Positions 49,760 to 58,536 of a stretch of 64,000 bases of DNA are shown here, piece by piece. The notes beneath the pieces were generated by a model. It made no database searches. It was not told the DNA's origin and saw only the letters and a list, made by a program, of their open reading frames with translations. Every line of letters starts with the position of its first letter. The stretch's first letter is position 1. Source of the stretch: VRUE01 sp963816785 (GTDB taxonomy: Bacteria; Actinomycetota; Thermoleophilia; Solirubrobacterales; 70-9); contig CAWFLL010000004.1 in NCBI GenBank assembly GCA_963816785.1, positions 1 through 64,000 of the forward strand. The letters run 5' to 3'. The translations under genes and the position numbers were made by a program.

Positions 49760-52009
49760 CTACCGCTTTCTGATCGGCGCGTAGTCCGCCATCAGCTTGC
49801 GCTCCGAGCCGTCCTCGGCGAAGCGGACGACGACGACGCCGCCCGGCTCGACCGCGGTCACGACGCCGTCGCCGAAGGCGGCGTGGACGACGTCGTCGCC
49901 GGTGCGCAGTTCGAGGGCTGGCCCGGGGTCGATCGGGGCCGCGGCGGCCGACTCCGACACCGCGCCGAAACCCGCCCCGGGAGCGCTCGAGTGGCGCTCG
50001 GTCAGCTCAGCCGGCAGCTCGTCGACGAATCGCGATGGCAGGTTCCGCTCGGCGCGCCCGAACAGCCGCCGCTCGCGCGTCCAGGTCATGTAGAGGCGCC
50101 GCTTGGCCCGTGTGATCCCGACGTAGCAGAGCCGGCGCTCCTCTTCCTCGCCCCCCTCTTCGAGCGATCGCATGTGCGGGAAGGCGCCGTCCTCGCAGCC
50201 GACGATGAAGACCGTGTCGTACTCGAGGCCCTTCGCGTTGTGGAGCGTCATCAGCGTGATCACCGACTCGTCGCGCAGCCCGTCCTGCTCCGTGTAGAGG
50301 GAGATCTGCTGCAGGAACTCCTCCAGGGGGGAGAGCTCCCCCTCGCCCTCGAGCTCGCGATTGGCGTCGAACTCCGCGGCGACTCCGATCAGCTCCTCGA
50401 GGTTCTCGGCCCGCCCCTCCGCCTCGACCGTCCGCTCAGCGGCGAGGGCGTCCAGGTAGCCGGTCTCCCGCAGGGTCGTCTCGAGCAGCTCGGCGACCCG
50501 GGCGGAATCGGACCGCGCCCGCAGGTCCTCCATCGTCGCGTGAAAGCGTGAGATCGCCTTGGTCGCGGCGGCCCCCATCCCCGGCACCTCCTCGACCGCG
50601 CCCGCGACCTCCCAGATCGGCCGCCCGGTCGTGTTGGCGTGGGACCCGAGCCGTCCCTGGCTGGTTTTCCCTATCCCCCGCCGCGGCGAGTTCACGACCC
50701 GGGCGAAGGAGACCTGGTCGGACGGGTTGACGAGGAGGCTGAGGTAGGCGACGGCGTCCTTGACCTCGGCGCGCTCGTAGAACTTGGTGCCGCCGATCAC
50801 CTGGTAGGGGAGCTCGAACCGGACCAGGGTGTCCTCGAGCACTCGGCTCATCGCGTTGGTTCGGTAGAAGACCGCGACGTCCTCGCGCCTCACGCCCTCC
50901 TCCTCGCCGAGGCGCTCGATCTCGCCGGCCACCCAGCGCGCCTCTTCGTGCTCGTCGGCGAGCTCGGAGAGCTGTACCGGCTCGCCGCCGGCGAGGTCGG
51001 TCCAGAGCCGCTTCGGCCGCCGCTCGCGGTTGCGCTCGACGACCGCGTTGGCGGCGGAGAGGATCGTCTGCGTCGAGCGGTAGTTCTGCTCGAGCTTGAC
51101 CACCTCGGCCTCGGGGAAGTCGCGCTCGAAGTCGAGGATGTTGCGGATGTCGGCGTGCCTGAACCCGTATACCGACTGGTCCTCGTCGCCGACCACCATC
51201 AGGTTGCCATGCTCGGCGGTGAGCAGCTGCAGGAGCCGGTACTGGGCCCGGTTCGTGTCCTGGTACTCGTCGACCAGCACCTGGCGGAAGGTGCTGCGCC
51301 AGCGATCTCGCACCTCCTCGAAGAGCTCGAGGGCGTTGACCATCCGCACCAGGAGGTCGTCGAAGTCCATCGCGTTGGCGGCCAGCATCCGCTTCTCATA
51401 GAGCGCGTAGGCCTCGGCCACGGTCTCCTCGAAGGTGTTGTCGCGCGCGGCCTCGGCATAGGCGTCGGGGTCGACGAGCTGGTTCTTCGCGCCGGAGATC
51501 TGGGCCCGGATCGAGCGCGGCGGATAGCGCTTCGGATCGATGCCCAGCTCGTCGATGCAGCGTTTCAGCATCCGCAGCGAGTCCGACTCGTCGTAGATCG
51601 TGAAGCTGCGCGAGTAGCCGAGGCGCTCGGCGTCGGCGCGGAGCATCCGCGCACAGGCCGAGTGGAAGGTCATCACCCACATCGCCCGCGTCGAGCGCCC
51701 GACCAGCTCCTCGACCCGGTCGCGCATCTCAGTCGCGGCTTTGTTGGTGAAGGTGATCGCGAGGATCTCCCCGGGCCGGGCGGCGTCGGTGGCGAGCATG
51801 TAGGCGATGCGGCGGGTCAGGACCCTGGTCTTGCCCGACCCGGCGCCGGCGACGACCAGCAACGGGCCCTCGCCGTGGAGAACCGCCTGCCGCTGCGGCT
51901 CGTTGAGGTCCGCCAGAAGCCGCTCGGCGCGGTCGGCGCCGGGCTCGGTCGGGGCGCCCTCGAAGCCGTCCGGGGCGTCTTTCGGGCTCTCGGACTCGGT
52001 CTGAAGCAT
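49760..52009 (-). CDS. pcrA: ATP-dependent DNA helicase, PcrA/UvrD type
   Basis: Superfamily 1A 3'-5' helicase of 749 aa. Motifs in order: Q motif LNEPQRQAVLHGEGPLLVVA, Walker A AGAGSGKTRVLTRRIAYML, Ia ILAITFTNKAA, II LVDEYQDTNRAQ, III GDEDQSVYGFRHAD, IV LEQNYRSTQTIL, V LMTLHNAKGLEYD, VI EERRLCYVGITRAKRRLYM. The C-terminal tail (about 690-749) has the Tudor-like segment DDVVHAAFGDGVVTAVE that contacts RNA polymerase in PcrA/UvrD. Repair and replication-conflict role. Confidence 0.95.
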   Translation of the reverse strand: MLQTESESPKDAPDGFEGAPTEPGADRAERLLADLNEPQRQAVLHGEGPLLVVAGAGSGKTRVLTRRIAYMLATDAARPGEILAITFTNKAATEMRDRVEELVGRSTRAMWVMTFHSACARMLRADAERLGYSRSFTIYDESDSLRMLKRCIDELGIDPKRYPPRSIRAQISGAKNQLVDPDAYAEAARDNTFEETVAEAYALYEKRMLAANAMDFDDLLVRMVNALELFEEVRDRWRSTFRQVLVDEYQDTNRAQYRLLQLLTAEHGNLMVVGDEDQSVYGFRHADIRNILDFERDFPEAEVVKLEQNYRSTQTILSAANAVVERNRERRPKRLWTDLAGGEPVQLSELADEHEEARWVAGEIERLGEEEGVRREDVAVFYRTNAMSRVLEDTLVRFELPYQVIGGTKFYERAEVKDAVAYLSLLVNPSDQVSFARVVNSPRRGIGKTSQGRLGSHANTTGRPIWEVAGAVEEVPGMGAAATKAISRFHATMEDLRARSDSARVAELLETTLRETGYLDALAAERTVEAEGRAENLEELIGVAAEFDANRELEGEGELSPLEEFLQQISLYTEQDGLRDESVITLMTLHNAKGLEYDTVFIVGCEDGAFPHMRSLEEGGEEEERRLCYVGITRAKRRLYMTWTRERRLFGRAERNLPSRFVDELPAELTERHSSAPGAGFGAVSESAAAAPIDPGPALELRTGDDVVHAAFGDGVVTAVEPGGVVVVRFAEDGSERKLMADYAPIRKR

Positions 52010-52042
52010 CGTCAGCCGAGAATAGAGGGGCGGGCGGAAGGC

Positions 52043-52774
52043 TCAGCCTCCGGCCGAGGAGCGCCCGGTCCGGGGGCGGAGCTCGGGATCCTCCCCCTCA
52101 CGCCGCCCGTCGCCGTCGAGCTCGGCGAGGCGCCTCTCGACATCGGCGATCCGCTCAGACAGCCCCTTGATCGCCTCGGCGATCGGGTCCGGCAGGTGGA
52201 TCCAGTCGGTGTCCGGCCCTTCGACGCGTCGGCCTTCGACCTTCACCGGGTGGCCAGGGTTGCCGACGACCGTCGACCCCGGGGGGACGTCCTCGACCAC
52301 GACGGTGTTGGCGCCGATCTTCGCCCCGTCCCCGACCGAGATCGGACCGAGGAGCTTCGCCCCGGAGCCGACGGTGACGTTGTCGCCCAGGGTCGGGTGG
52401 CGCTTGCCCGGCTGGAATCCGGTGCCGCCGAGCGTGACGCCCTGGTAGAGCGTCACCCGGTCGCCGATCTCGGCCGTCTCGCCGATCACCACGCCCGAGC
52501 CGTGGTCGATGAAGAACTCGTCGCCGATCCGCGCCGCGGGATGGATCTCGACCCCGGTGACGGAGCGGATGCAGTAGGCAATCGCCCGCGGGGCGATCGG
52601 CACCCCCGCCTCGTGCAGGACGTGCGCGATGCGGTGGGCAAGGAGCGCCTGCACCCCGGCCCAGCCGGTGAGGATCTCAAAGGTCGAGACCCCCTTCGAC
52701 GCGGGGTCGCGCTCGCGGGCGGCTCTGACATCCGCCCGCACCTCGCGCAGCACCCTGTTCACGGCCTCGATCAT
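52043..52774 (-). CDS. cysE: serine O-acetyltransferase
   Basis: Makes O-acetylserine from serine and acetyl-CoA, substrate of CysK. 243 aa, the shorter EpsC/plant-like type: helical N-terminus, then a left-handed beta-helix with hexapeptide repeats. Conserved blocks are GVEIHPAARIGDEFFIDHG (catalytic His), GVVIGETAEIGDRVTLYQGV, TLGGTGFQPGKRHPTLGDNV and GANTVVVEDVPPGSTVVGNP. About 60 C-terminal residues form a charged, partly coiled tail (ERIADVERRLAELDGD). The ATG overlaps the cysK stop by 4 nt, so the pair is cotranslated. Confidence 0.93.
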   Translation of the reverse strand: MIEAVNRVLREVRADVRAARERDPASKGVSTFEILTGWAGVQALLAHRIAHVLHEAGVPIAPRAIAYCIRSVTGVEIHPAARIGDEFFIDHGSGVVIGETAEIGDRVTLYQGVTLGGTGFQPGKRHPTLGDNVTVGSGAKLLGPISVGDGAKIGANTVVVEDVPPGSTVVGNPGHPVKVEGRRVEGPDTDWIHLPDPIAEAIKGLSERIADVERRLAELDGDGRREGEDPELRPRTGRSSAGG

Positions 52775-53694
52775 GGTGCAAAGAAGGGTAGGGACACATA
52801 GCGCTCGCCTGAGTCACAGACGATCGTCACCACCCGCTTGCCGGTAAGCTCGGGCCGCGCGGCGACCTCGAGCGCGGCCTTGATGTTGGCCCCGGCGGAG
52901 ATCCCAGCGAGCACGCCCTCCCTGCGGGCGGCGAGGCGGGCCGTCTCGAGCGCGTCCTCGTCGTCGACCTGGATCGTCTCGTCGATCACCGAACGATCGA
53001 GCACATCGGGGACGAAGCCGGCGCCGATCCCCTGGATTTTGTGGGGGCCCGGAGAGCCCCCGGAGAGGACCGGAGAGGTGGCGGGCTCGACCGCGACGAC
53101 CAGCGAGTCCGGGCTCCGTTCGCGCAGCATCTGGCCGACCCCGGTGATCGTGCCGCCGGTCCCGACGCCGGCGACGAAGGCGCCGACCTCGCCGTCGCAG
53201 TCGCTCCAGATCTCCTCGGCGGTCGTACGGCGGTGGATATCCGGGTTCGCGGGGTTGGAGAACTGCTGCGGCATGAACCCCTTCCGCTGTTCGCAGATCT
53301 GCTCCGCGAGCTCGACCGCCTCGCCCATCCCGCCCAGCGAGGGCGTCTCGCGCACCTCGGCGCCGTAGGCGCGCAGCAGCTTCGACCGCTCGCGGCTCAT
53401 CCCCTCGGGCAGGGTCAGGATCAACTCGTAGCCCCGCGCCGCGCAGACCATCGCCAGCGCGATCCCGGTGTTGCCGCTGGTCGGCTCGACGATCACGCCC
53501 CGCCCCGGCCGGATCGCACCCTCCTCCTCGGCGGCGTCGATCATCGCCACCCCGATTCGGTCCTTCACCGAGCCACCGGGATTGAAGTACTCGAGCTTCG
53601 CGCAGACCTCCGCCCCCAGCCCCTCCCCGAGCCGCCGCAGCGCGACGAGGGGGGTGCCGCCGACAGTCGCCGAAGCCTCGGCGCCGATTCGCAT
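52771..53694 (-). CDS. cysK: cysteine synthase (O-acetylserine sulfhydrylase)
   Basis: PLP fold-type II enzyme of 307 aa. PLP lysine at 44 in FNPGGSVKDRIG, the substrate loop PTSGNTG at 71-77, the phosphate-binding GVGTGGTITGVGQML and KIQGIGAGFVPDVLD. Normal length for CysK. In the order cysK-cysE it should form the cysteine synthase complex through the CysE C-terminus, although the CysE tail here is longer than usual and does not end in Ile. Confidence 0.94.
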   Translation of the reverse strand: MRIGAEASATVGGTPLVALRRLGEGLGAEVCAKLEYFNPGGSVKDRIGVAMIDAAEEEGAIRPGRGVIVEPTSGNTGIALAMVCAARGYELILTLPEGMSRERSKLLRAYGAEVRETPSLGGMGEAVELAEQICEQRKGFMPQQFSNPANPDIHRRTTAEEIWSDCDGEVGAFVAGVGTGGTITGVGQMLRERSPDSLVVAVEPATSPVLSGGSPGPHKIQGIGAGFVPDVLDRSVIDETIQVDDEDALETARLAARREGVLAGISAGANIKAALEVAARPELTGKRVVTIVCDSGERYVSLPFFAP

Positions 53695-53756
53695 CGGGGA
53701 AGTATCGCCCGGCGCCGGTCGCGGCGCACTCGACCACGACCGTTACCGTTCAGGCG

Positions 53757-55331
53757 ATGAGGTGCCGGCACGCACTCCTCGCGGCGACGGTGGCGGCCTT
53801 GCTGCTGCCCGCAGCGTCCTCGGCGGCGACGCTGACGCCTCTCGCGTCGCCCGGGTCCTGGGCGAGCACCCCCATTCACGCCAGCGCCCCGCCCGGGGAC
53901 CCGCGCGTCTTCGTCGTCGAGCGGAGCGGCGGGATCCGGATCGTCAAAGACGGGGTCCTGCTCTCGTCGCCGTTCCTTACCGTCCCGAATGTCGACACCT
54001 TCAACGAGCGCGGTCTGCTCTCGATCGCCTTCCCCCCCGACTACGCCAGCAGCGGGCTCTTCTACGTCTTCACAGTCGCGGCCGGCTCCGACGAACTGGA
54101 CCCGACCGGCATGGCCGGCGACATCCGGGTGGTCGAGTACCGGCGTTCGGAAACCGACCCCGACCTCGCCGACCCTGCCTCCGCTCGGCTCGTGCTCAAG
54201 GAAACTCATGGTGCCGGCAACCACAACGGGGGCCAACTCGCCTTCGGCCCCGAAGGCCTCCTCTACATCACGATCGGCGACAACGCCACATCGGCGAACG
54301 CACAGACCACCGGCAACAACCTCGGCAAGGTGCTGCGGATCGACCCCCGCGACCCGGACGGCGCCGGCCTGGCCACCTTCAGCATCCCGGAGTCGAACCC
54401 ATACACCTCGATCAAAGGCGGCAAGCTCGCGATCTACTCGATCGGGCTCCGCAATCCCTACCGCGCCTCCTTCGCCCCGAACGACGACCTGATCGTCGCC
54501 GACGTCGGTGAGGGCACCTGGGAGGAGATCAACGTCGGCCGTGCGACCGGCACACCGGCCGCGACCACGCTGGCCGGCGCCAACCTCGGCTGGCCTACCT
54601 GTGAGGGCACATGCGTTCCCACCAACCCTCTCTTCGACGATCCCTTCTTCCAGTACCCGAACGCCGAAAGCCCGGCGGAGTCGACCGGGTGCGCGGTCCT
54701 CGGCGGCTACGTCGTCCGCGACCAGTGGCTCACCGGGCTGACGGGCCGCTACCTGTACGGCGATCTCTGCCGCACTGACCTGCGAACCCTGAACCTCAAC
54801 GCCCCGGGAGGCGACCCCCAGCCGGCCGGACTGAGCCTGCCGCAGGACGCCGGCGAGCTGCGCGGGTTCGGCGAAGACGGGCGCGGCTGCGTCTACGTGA
54901 TGACCACGGAGACCGCCTACCGGGTGGCGCCATCGCCCGACGCCGGGACGATCTGTCCGCCCCCTCCACCGCCGCAGCCGGTCGCCGACCACGACCCACC
55001 GGGCCTGAAGCTGAAGCAGTCCCGCCGTCAACGACTGCGGCGCTTCGTCCTGATCGTCGCGACCTGCGATGAGGCCTGCAACCTACGGGCCAGCGGAGGG
55101 CTTCGAATGTCCGGGGCGGGCGCCTCGAAAGCGGCGAGGCTCAGGCTCGCCAGCCGCTCGGGGTCGGCGGGAGTCGCGACCCAGCTTCGCCTGAGGCTTC
55201 CCAAGAGCGTCTTCAAGCGGGCGAAGCGTGCCAGGAAGGACGGTCGCCGGGTGAAGGCCCAGGTCAAGGTTTCGGCGACCGACCCGAGCGGAAACGCGAC
55301 GGTGGCGTCGGCGGGCATCGTCCTACGCTGA
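53757..55331 (+). CDS. secreted PQQ-type sugar (sorbosone/glucose) dehydrogenase
   Basis: 524 aa. Signal peptide at 1-23 (RHALLAATVAALLLPAASSA). A six-bladed propeller of the soluble glucose dehydrogenase/Asd family follows: RVFVVERSGGIRIVKDG, GLLSIAFPPDYASSGLFYVF, NHNGGQLAFGPEGLLYITIG with the catalytic His, YSIGLRNPYRASF and ADVGEGTWEEINVG. Four cysteines near 280-310 may form disulfides. After a proline-rich linker (about 400-410) comes an immunoglobulin-like C-terminal domain rich in Lys/Arg. Cofactor use is inferred from family; no PQQ synthesis genes are visible. Confidence 0.83.
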   Translation: MRCRHALLAATVAALLLPAASSAATLTPLASPGSWASTPIHASAPPGDPRVFVVERSGGIRIVKDGVLLSSPFLTVPNVDTFNERGLLSIAFPPDYASSGLFYVFTVAAGSDELDPTGMAGDIRVVEYRRSETDPDLADPASARLVLKETHGAGNHNGGQLAFGPEGLLYITIGDNATSANAQTTGNNLGKVLRIDPRDPDGAGLATFSIPESNPYTSIKGGKLAIYSIGLRNPYRASFAPNDDLIVADVGEGTWEEINVGRATGTPAATTLAGANLGWPTCEGTCVPTNPLFDDPFFQYPNAESPAESTGCAVLGGYVVRDQWLTGLTGRYLYGDLCRTDLRTLNLNAPGGDPQPAGLSLPQDAGELRGFGEDGRGCVYVMTTETAYRVAPSPDAGTICPPPPPPQPVADHDPPGLKLKQSRRQRLRRFVLIVATCDEACNLRASGGLRMSGAGASKAARLRLASRSGSAGVATQLRLRLPKSVFKRAKRARKDGRRVKAQVKVSATDPSGNATVASAGIVLR

Positions 55332-55335
55332 GCGC

Positions 55336-55980
55336 GTGCCGCGCCCTTCGGCAGAGCAGATCTCACGACGCTATGACCGCCTCGCGCAGATCTACGGCCC
55401 GATCTCGGTCGCGTTCCTGCTCCGCCAGCGGCTCAGGGACGAAGCTGTCCGGCAGCTCGAGCTCAGTCCTGGGGCATCGGTGCTGGAGGTCGGCTGCGGC
55501 ACCGGCGCAAACCTCGGCCGTCTCGTCGACGCCGTCGGCCCGACCGGCAGGGTGACCGGCCTCGACCTCTCGCCCGGGATGCTGAAGCGGGCCGAGCGCC
55601 TGCTAAGTGAGAAGCGGTGGCAGAACGTCACCCTGCTCGAGCAGGACGCCGAGAGCCTCGACGGCGCGGAGCGATTCGACGCCGTCCTCTTCAGCCTCTC
55701 CTACTCGGTCCTGCCGGAGCCGCGGAAAACCCTTCAAGGGACGTGGGAGCTGCTCGCCCCCGGGGGCAGCCTCGTGATCATGGATGCCGGCGTCCCCGAG
55801 GGCCGGCTCGGGCGGCTGCTGCGCCCGTTGGTGACGGCGATCAGCAGAGCGACGGTACTCGGCAACCCGGACTCCCGGCCGTGGGAGGAGCTGGCCCGAT
55901 TGGGATCCGACGTCGCGACCACGAGATTCCAGGCTGGCACCTACTTCGTCTGCCGGGCACAGAAGCCGGTCAAGGCCTGA
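55336..55980 (+). CDS. UbiE/PEMT-like SAM methyltransferase
   Basis: Class I methyltransferase of 214 aa. SAM motif I VLEVGCGTGANLGRLVDAVG, motif post-I VTGLDLSPGMLKRAERLL, motif II region FDAVLFSLSYSVLPEPRKTL and GGSLVIMDAGVPEGRLGRLL. The N-terminal RYDRLAQIYGPISVAFLL resembles phosphatidylethanolamine N-methyltransferase and UbiE/MenG types. It could in principle be the missing MenG of the menaquinone pathway, but it lies 24 kb from the men cluster and lacks clear MenG signatures, so no symbol is given. It follows the dehydrogenase by 4 nt. Confidence 0.8.
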   Translation: MPRPSAEQISRRYDRLAQIYGPISVAFLLRQRLRDEAVRQLELSPGASVLEVGCGTGANLGRLVDAVGPTGRVTGLDLSPGMLKRAERLLSEKRWQNVTLLEQDAESLDGAERFDAVLFSLSYSVLPEPRKTLQGTWELLAPGGSLVIMDAGVPEGRLGRLLRPLVTAISRATVLGNPDSRPWEELARLGSDVATTRFQAGTYFVCRAQKPVKA

Positions 55981-55993
55981 ACAGGGCTGCTGA

Positions 55994-56254
55994 CTACGGC
56001 CAGCGCGAGCAGTCGGAGATCGCTTCTTCGCGCTCCACGCGCTGAGCGTCGCCGCCCTGGACGGCGACCGGATGGCGCAGCTCGACTTCCGCGAGGCAGT
56101 TGCGGTAGTGGAGCTCGCCGCCGATCCAGACCAGCAGAAGGACGACGATCAGGCCGGCAAGCCCCACCGCGACCGCGGCAGCTGGCCTGATCGTCGCGGT
56201 GACGTCCATTTTCACGGCGGTTGCCACCCCTTTCGGTTTCCTGCGGAACCTCAT
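55994..56254 (-). CDS. small single-span membrane protein, unknown
   Basis: 86 aa with a basic N-terminus (MRFRRKPKGVATAVKMD), one strong hydrophobic helix (VAVGLAGLIVVLLLVWIGGE) and a polar outer part containing two cysteines. No family recognised. It stands between the methyltransferase and the first attachment-core copy, at the outer border of the island, so it may be the original host neighbour of the Rrf2 regulator gene. Confidence 0.45.
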   Translation of the reverse strand: MRFRRKPKGVATAVKMDVTATIRPAAAVAVGLAGLIVVLLLVWIGGELHYRNCLAEVELRHPVAVQGGDAQRVEREEAISDCSRWP

Positions 56255-56289
56255 CGGATTGGCCTAGGCTATTCGCTCGGCGCTCCTTC

Positions 56290-56307
56290 AGATGAAGTAC
56301 ATCCCGG
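56290..56307. other. attachment-core copy 1 (outer border of the island)
   Basis: AGATGAAGTACATCCCGG, identical over 18 nt to 58539-58556, where the same bases encode the end (Gly-Met-Tyr-Phe-Ile-stop region) of the Rrf2 regulator. Fits the distal attachment site left when an element integrates into the 3' end of that gene. Confidence 0.65.
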
Positions 56308-56420
56308 AATGGTCGCGGGATTCGGCTCTAGCAAGCCGATTCGAGGGGCGCGGGTGTTCGGAGTTGGGGGTGGCCCCCCGTCGGTTAGGCTGGCGCCAGG
56401 CCGATCCTAGGAGGACGTTG

Positions 56421-56921
56421 ATGAGGAAGCTCGCACTGTTGCTCTCCCTGCTGGTACTCGGCGCGCTTGGGCTGATCGCCTGCGGAGGAGGCGACGACGA
56501 TGAGACCACCGCAGCGTCCGATCCCGGAGCCAACCACCGGCTCAGTAATGAGGAGACGATCGAGCAGCAGGGCAACGAGTGGGCAGCTGCGTTCGCGAAG
56601 GCCGGCCCTGTCACATGTCGCTACATGGGGCAGCCGGCGTGCGAACGCGCGAACTGCGAACGCGTGCACGCACCGATAAAGAACTGCAGACCACCGTCGG
56701 CAGAGTTTCGGGAGTCCTTTGCCGATGCAACGATCGAGCGGGTCGTCATCGAGGGCCACTACGCCACGGCGGAGTTCTCGAACGGCGAGTCGGTGGAATT
56801 CGAAGGACAGAAGGCGGACCAAGGAGACAACCAAGGAGACAAGACGGTGGAGGGCTCGGTCTGGTTCATCACGGAGAGGTGGATCAAGGAGGCGAGTAAG
56901 GAGGCGGCCTCAGAACCGTAG
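56421..56921 (+). CDS. putative lipoprotein, unknown function
   Basis: 166 aa with a lipoprotein signal (MRKLALLLSLLVLGALGLIA then CGGG; lipobox LIAC). A Gly/Asp-rich linker follows and then a domain with four cysteines (TCRYMGQPACERANCER, PIKNC), probably two disulfides, and ATIERVVIEGHYATAEF. The ATG at 56421 is set by AGGAGG at 56409-56414. It resembles no known family strongly. It lies between attachment cores 1 and 2, so it is probably cargo of the outer integrated element. Confidence 0.7.
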   Translation: MRKLALLLSLLVLGALGLIACGGGDDDETTAASDPGANHRLSNEETIEQQGNEWAAAFAKAGPVTCRYMGQPACERANCERVHAPIKNCRPPSAEFRESFADATIERVVIEGHYATAEFSNGESVEFEGQKADQGDNQGDKTVEGSVWFITERWIKEASKEAASEP

Positions 56922-56939
56922 GGTGATCCCCGGGTTCCG

Positions 56940-56970
56940 TGGACCAATCGGGGACCAATGCGTTGGTCCA
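56940..56970. repeat. GGACCAAT repeats, 11-bp phase (possible integrase arm sites)
   Basis: GGACCAAT occurs at 56941-56948 and 56952-56959, eleven bases apart, and inverted as TTGGTCCA at 56963-56970. They stand about 80 nt left of attachment core 2. Short direct repeats on the same helix face beside an attachment core are typical of arm-type integrase binding sites. Confidence 0.45.
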
Positions 56971-57050
56971 TACGGCGGTTGTGAGCCGTCCTCAGCGGTC
57001 TATCTTCGGCTCTGGCAAGCCAGGTAGGCGTTTTGCAGGCACGGCTGCCT

Positions 57051-57065
57051 AGATGAAGTACATCC
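57051..57065. other. attachment-core copy 2 (junction of two elements)
   Basis: AGATGAAGTACATCC, 15 nt identical to cores 1 and 3. Flanked by two different sets of phased repeats: GGACCAAT on the left, TGCGCCA on the right, as expected where two elements with different integrases sit in tandem. Confidence 0.6.
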
Positions 57066-57114
57066 GAGGGTGGGGGGCCGGATCGCGCATTCTAGAGCGG
57101 TTTCTGGCCCCCCG

Positions 57115-57132
57115 TGCGCCACCGATGCGCCA
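57115..57132. repeat. TGCGCCA direct repeats, 11-bp phase, left arm
   Basis: TGCGCCA at 57115-57121 and 57126-57132, in the context CCCG-repeat-4 nt-repeat-GTC. Exactly the same arrangement occurs at 58440-58457. The pair lies 50 nt inside core 2. Confidence 0.6.
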
Positions 57133-57175
57133 GTCTGTGCGCGTTCAGCTCGCAAGAACCGGTTCTGAACCCGAC

Positions 57176-57871
57176 CTACTTCAGCTCGGAAGCAGCCGTT
57201 TCAATCAGCCCAGCAACCGCCGCTGGCTGCGACAGAAATATCGAGTGGCTGCCCGTAGCCTCGACAACGGTCGAACCCGCCCGCGCAGACATCTGTTGCT
57301 GGGCCGGCGGGGGGATCATCCGGTCTTCGGTGGCGATCAGGTACCAGCTCGGCTTACTCTTCCAGGCTGGCTCGCTGATGCTTTCGCCCAGGGCGTCAAC
57401 ACCCCACGGGACTTGCGCGTCGGCCTGGAACTCTGCCAGCTCCGGGTCCACATCGGCGGCGAATGAGCCGGCAAACTTATCCCGGTCGAGAAACAGAAAG
57501 CCGTCCTGGGGTGGCAATATCGGCGGGACAGGCGCGTCGGGCGGCGGATCGGCGATGAGCGTGTTGACTGACTCGCCCTCGTCCGGCGCGAAGGCTGCGA
57601 TATAGACAAGCCCAGCGACTTTGGGGTTGTTTCCGGCCTCGGTGATCACCGCTCCGCCATAGGAATGGCCAACAAGAACGACCGGCCCATCCTGGGCGTC
57701 GATGACGCGATTGGTCGTGGCCACGTCGCCCGCCAGCGAAAGCGTCGGATTCTGGACGATGCTGACGCTGTAGCCATTCTTCCTCAGGAGGCTGTAGACA
57801 GGCTGCCATCCCGAGCCGTCCACGAAACCGCCATGAACAAGAACCACGGTTCCCGTTGAGTCAGCGTTCAT
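57176..57871 (-). CDS. alpha/beta hydrolase (esterase-like)
   Basis: 231-aa cytoplasmic hydrolase. TVVLVHGGFVDGSGWQPVYS (oxyanion loop), nucleophile elbow VVLVGHSYGGAVI with Ser70, acid in IATEDRMIPPPAQQ, and His in EATGSHSIFLSQP. Closest in style to small arylesterase/haloalkane-dehalogenase-like proteins that follow the pattern HGGFVDGSGW. Substrate unknown. It lies within the integrated island between cores 2 and 3, and its codon use is less GC-rich than the neighbours, which supports horizontal arrival. Confidence 0.85.
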   Translation of the reverse strand: MNADSTGTVVLVHGGFVDGSGWQPVYSLLRKNGYSVSIVQNPTLSLAGDVATTNRVIDAQDGPVVLVGHSYGGAVITEAGNNPKVAGLVYIAAFAPDEGESVNTLIADPPPDAPVPPILPPQDGFLFLDRDKFAGSFAADVDPELAEFQADAQVPWGVDALGESISEPAWKSKPSWYLIATEDRMIPPPAQQQMSARAGSTVVEATGSHSIFLSQPAAVAGLIETAASELK

Positions 57872-57890
57872 GTTGATCTCCTCTATCGGG

Positions 57891-58240
57891 TCAGAGCCGG
57901 GTCGTCCCGATGCTAACCGAACCTGGACCCAGCGAGCCGGCGCTCCTCGCGGTCTCTTCCTGGCGCTCCCGCTGCGCGTTCAGGTAAGCGTTGAGCAGCC
58001 CAGCAGCCTCGGCCTCAGAGCCCGGCATCAGGTGCCCGTAGCGGTCGAGGGTGATCGAGACGTTGGCGTAGCCCATGAAGGTCTGGAGGGCCTTCGCGTT
58101 GACGCCGCCGGCGATCATCAGAGAGGCGAAGGTGTGCGCGCTCCCTGCGCCCCCTGACCGCGGCCAGGTGGAGTCCGTTGCAGGGATTCGCCGCCACCTC
58201 GCCCCTGGAGAGCGCACGGCGGAAGATCGCCCGCAGGGGA
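57891..58240 (-). pseudogene. tyrosine recombinase (integrase) remnant
   Basis: Two pieces of one integrase joined by a deletion with a frame change. On the minus strand the first piece reads LRAIFRRALSRGEVAANPCN (core-binding domain end) up to AAVRGRRER. The second piece, in another frame, reads AHTFASLMIAGGVNAKALQT, FMGYANVSITLDRYGHLMPG and a C-terminal tail, i.e. the end of the catalytic domain with the nucleophile in DRYGH. The first catalytic Arg and the strand between are lost. It lies about 300 nt from core 3 with phased repeats nearby, as expected for the integrase of the inner element. Confidence 0.8.
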
Positions 58241-58536
58241 TTCAGCGTGCCCTAGCGACTCGGAGCATCAGCTCTGTGGCGCGCTCGTGTTCGCTCACAG
58301 CAACCCGAGTTATGCGGCTGGAGTTGCGTAGCGCCTTGAGCGAGATGAGAAGGGCAGCACCCCGGCGATGAGGCTGCTTCCCACGGCCTGCCAGTCGATC
58401 TCCCCAAGGGGCAGCACGGTGTCGAGAACCTAGCGCCCGTGCGCCAATGGTGCGCCAGTCAAACGGGATTCAGCGGGACTTAGCGGGATGAGATTCCGCT
58501 TGAACAAGCCAAATCCGCTCTAGCAAGCGGTGCGCT
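58241..58536. other. noncoding stretch between integrase remnant and Rrf2 gene
   Basis: About 300 nt without a convincing gene. Holds the TGCGCCA repeat pair (58440-58457) and short words repeated by the other scars (CTCTAGCAAGC near 58518, also near 56326). A degenerate reading frame on the minus strand (ALRNSSRITRVAVSEHERAT) resembles nothing known and is probably decayed island DNA. Confidence 0.5.
58440..58457. repeat. TGCGCCA direct repeats, 11-bp phase, right arm
   Basis: TGCGCCA at 58440-58446 and 58451-58457, same spacing, orientation and flanks (CCCG before, GTC after) as the pair at 57115-57132. It lies about 80 nt inside core 3, so both ends of the inner element carry the same pair. 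Confidence 0.6.

Noticed and set aside
50639..52801. 720-codon plus-strand frame opposite pcrA and cysE
   Set aside because: Both minus-strand genes have all family motifs; the frame is a codon-bias shadow without recognisable domains.
55336..55980. Assigning the methyltransferase as menG
   Set aside because: Distance from the men cluster and lack of specific MenG features; only the general UbiE/PEMT family can be supported.
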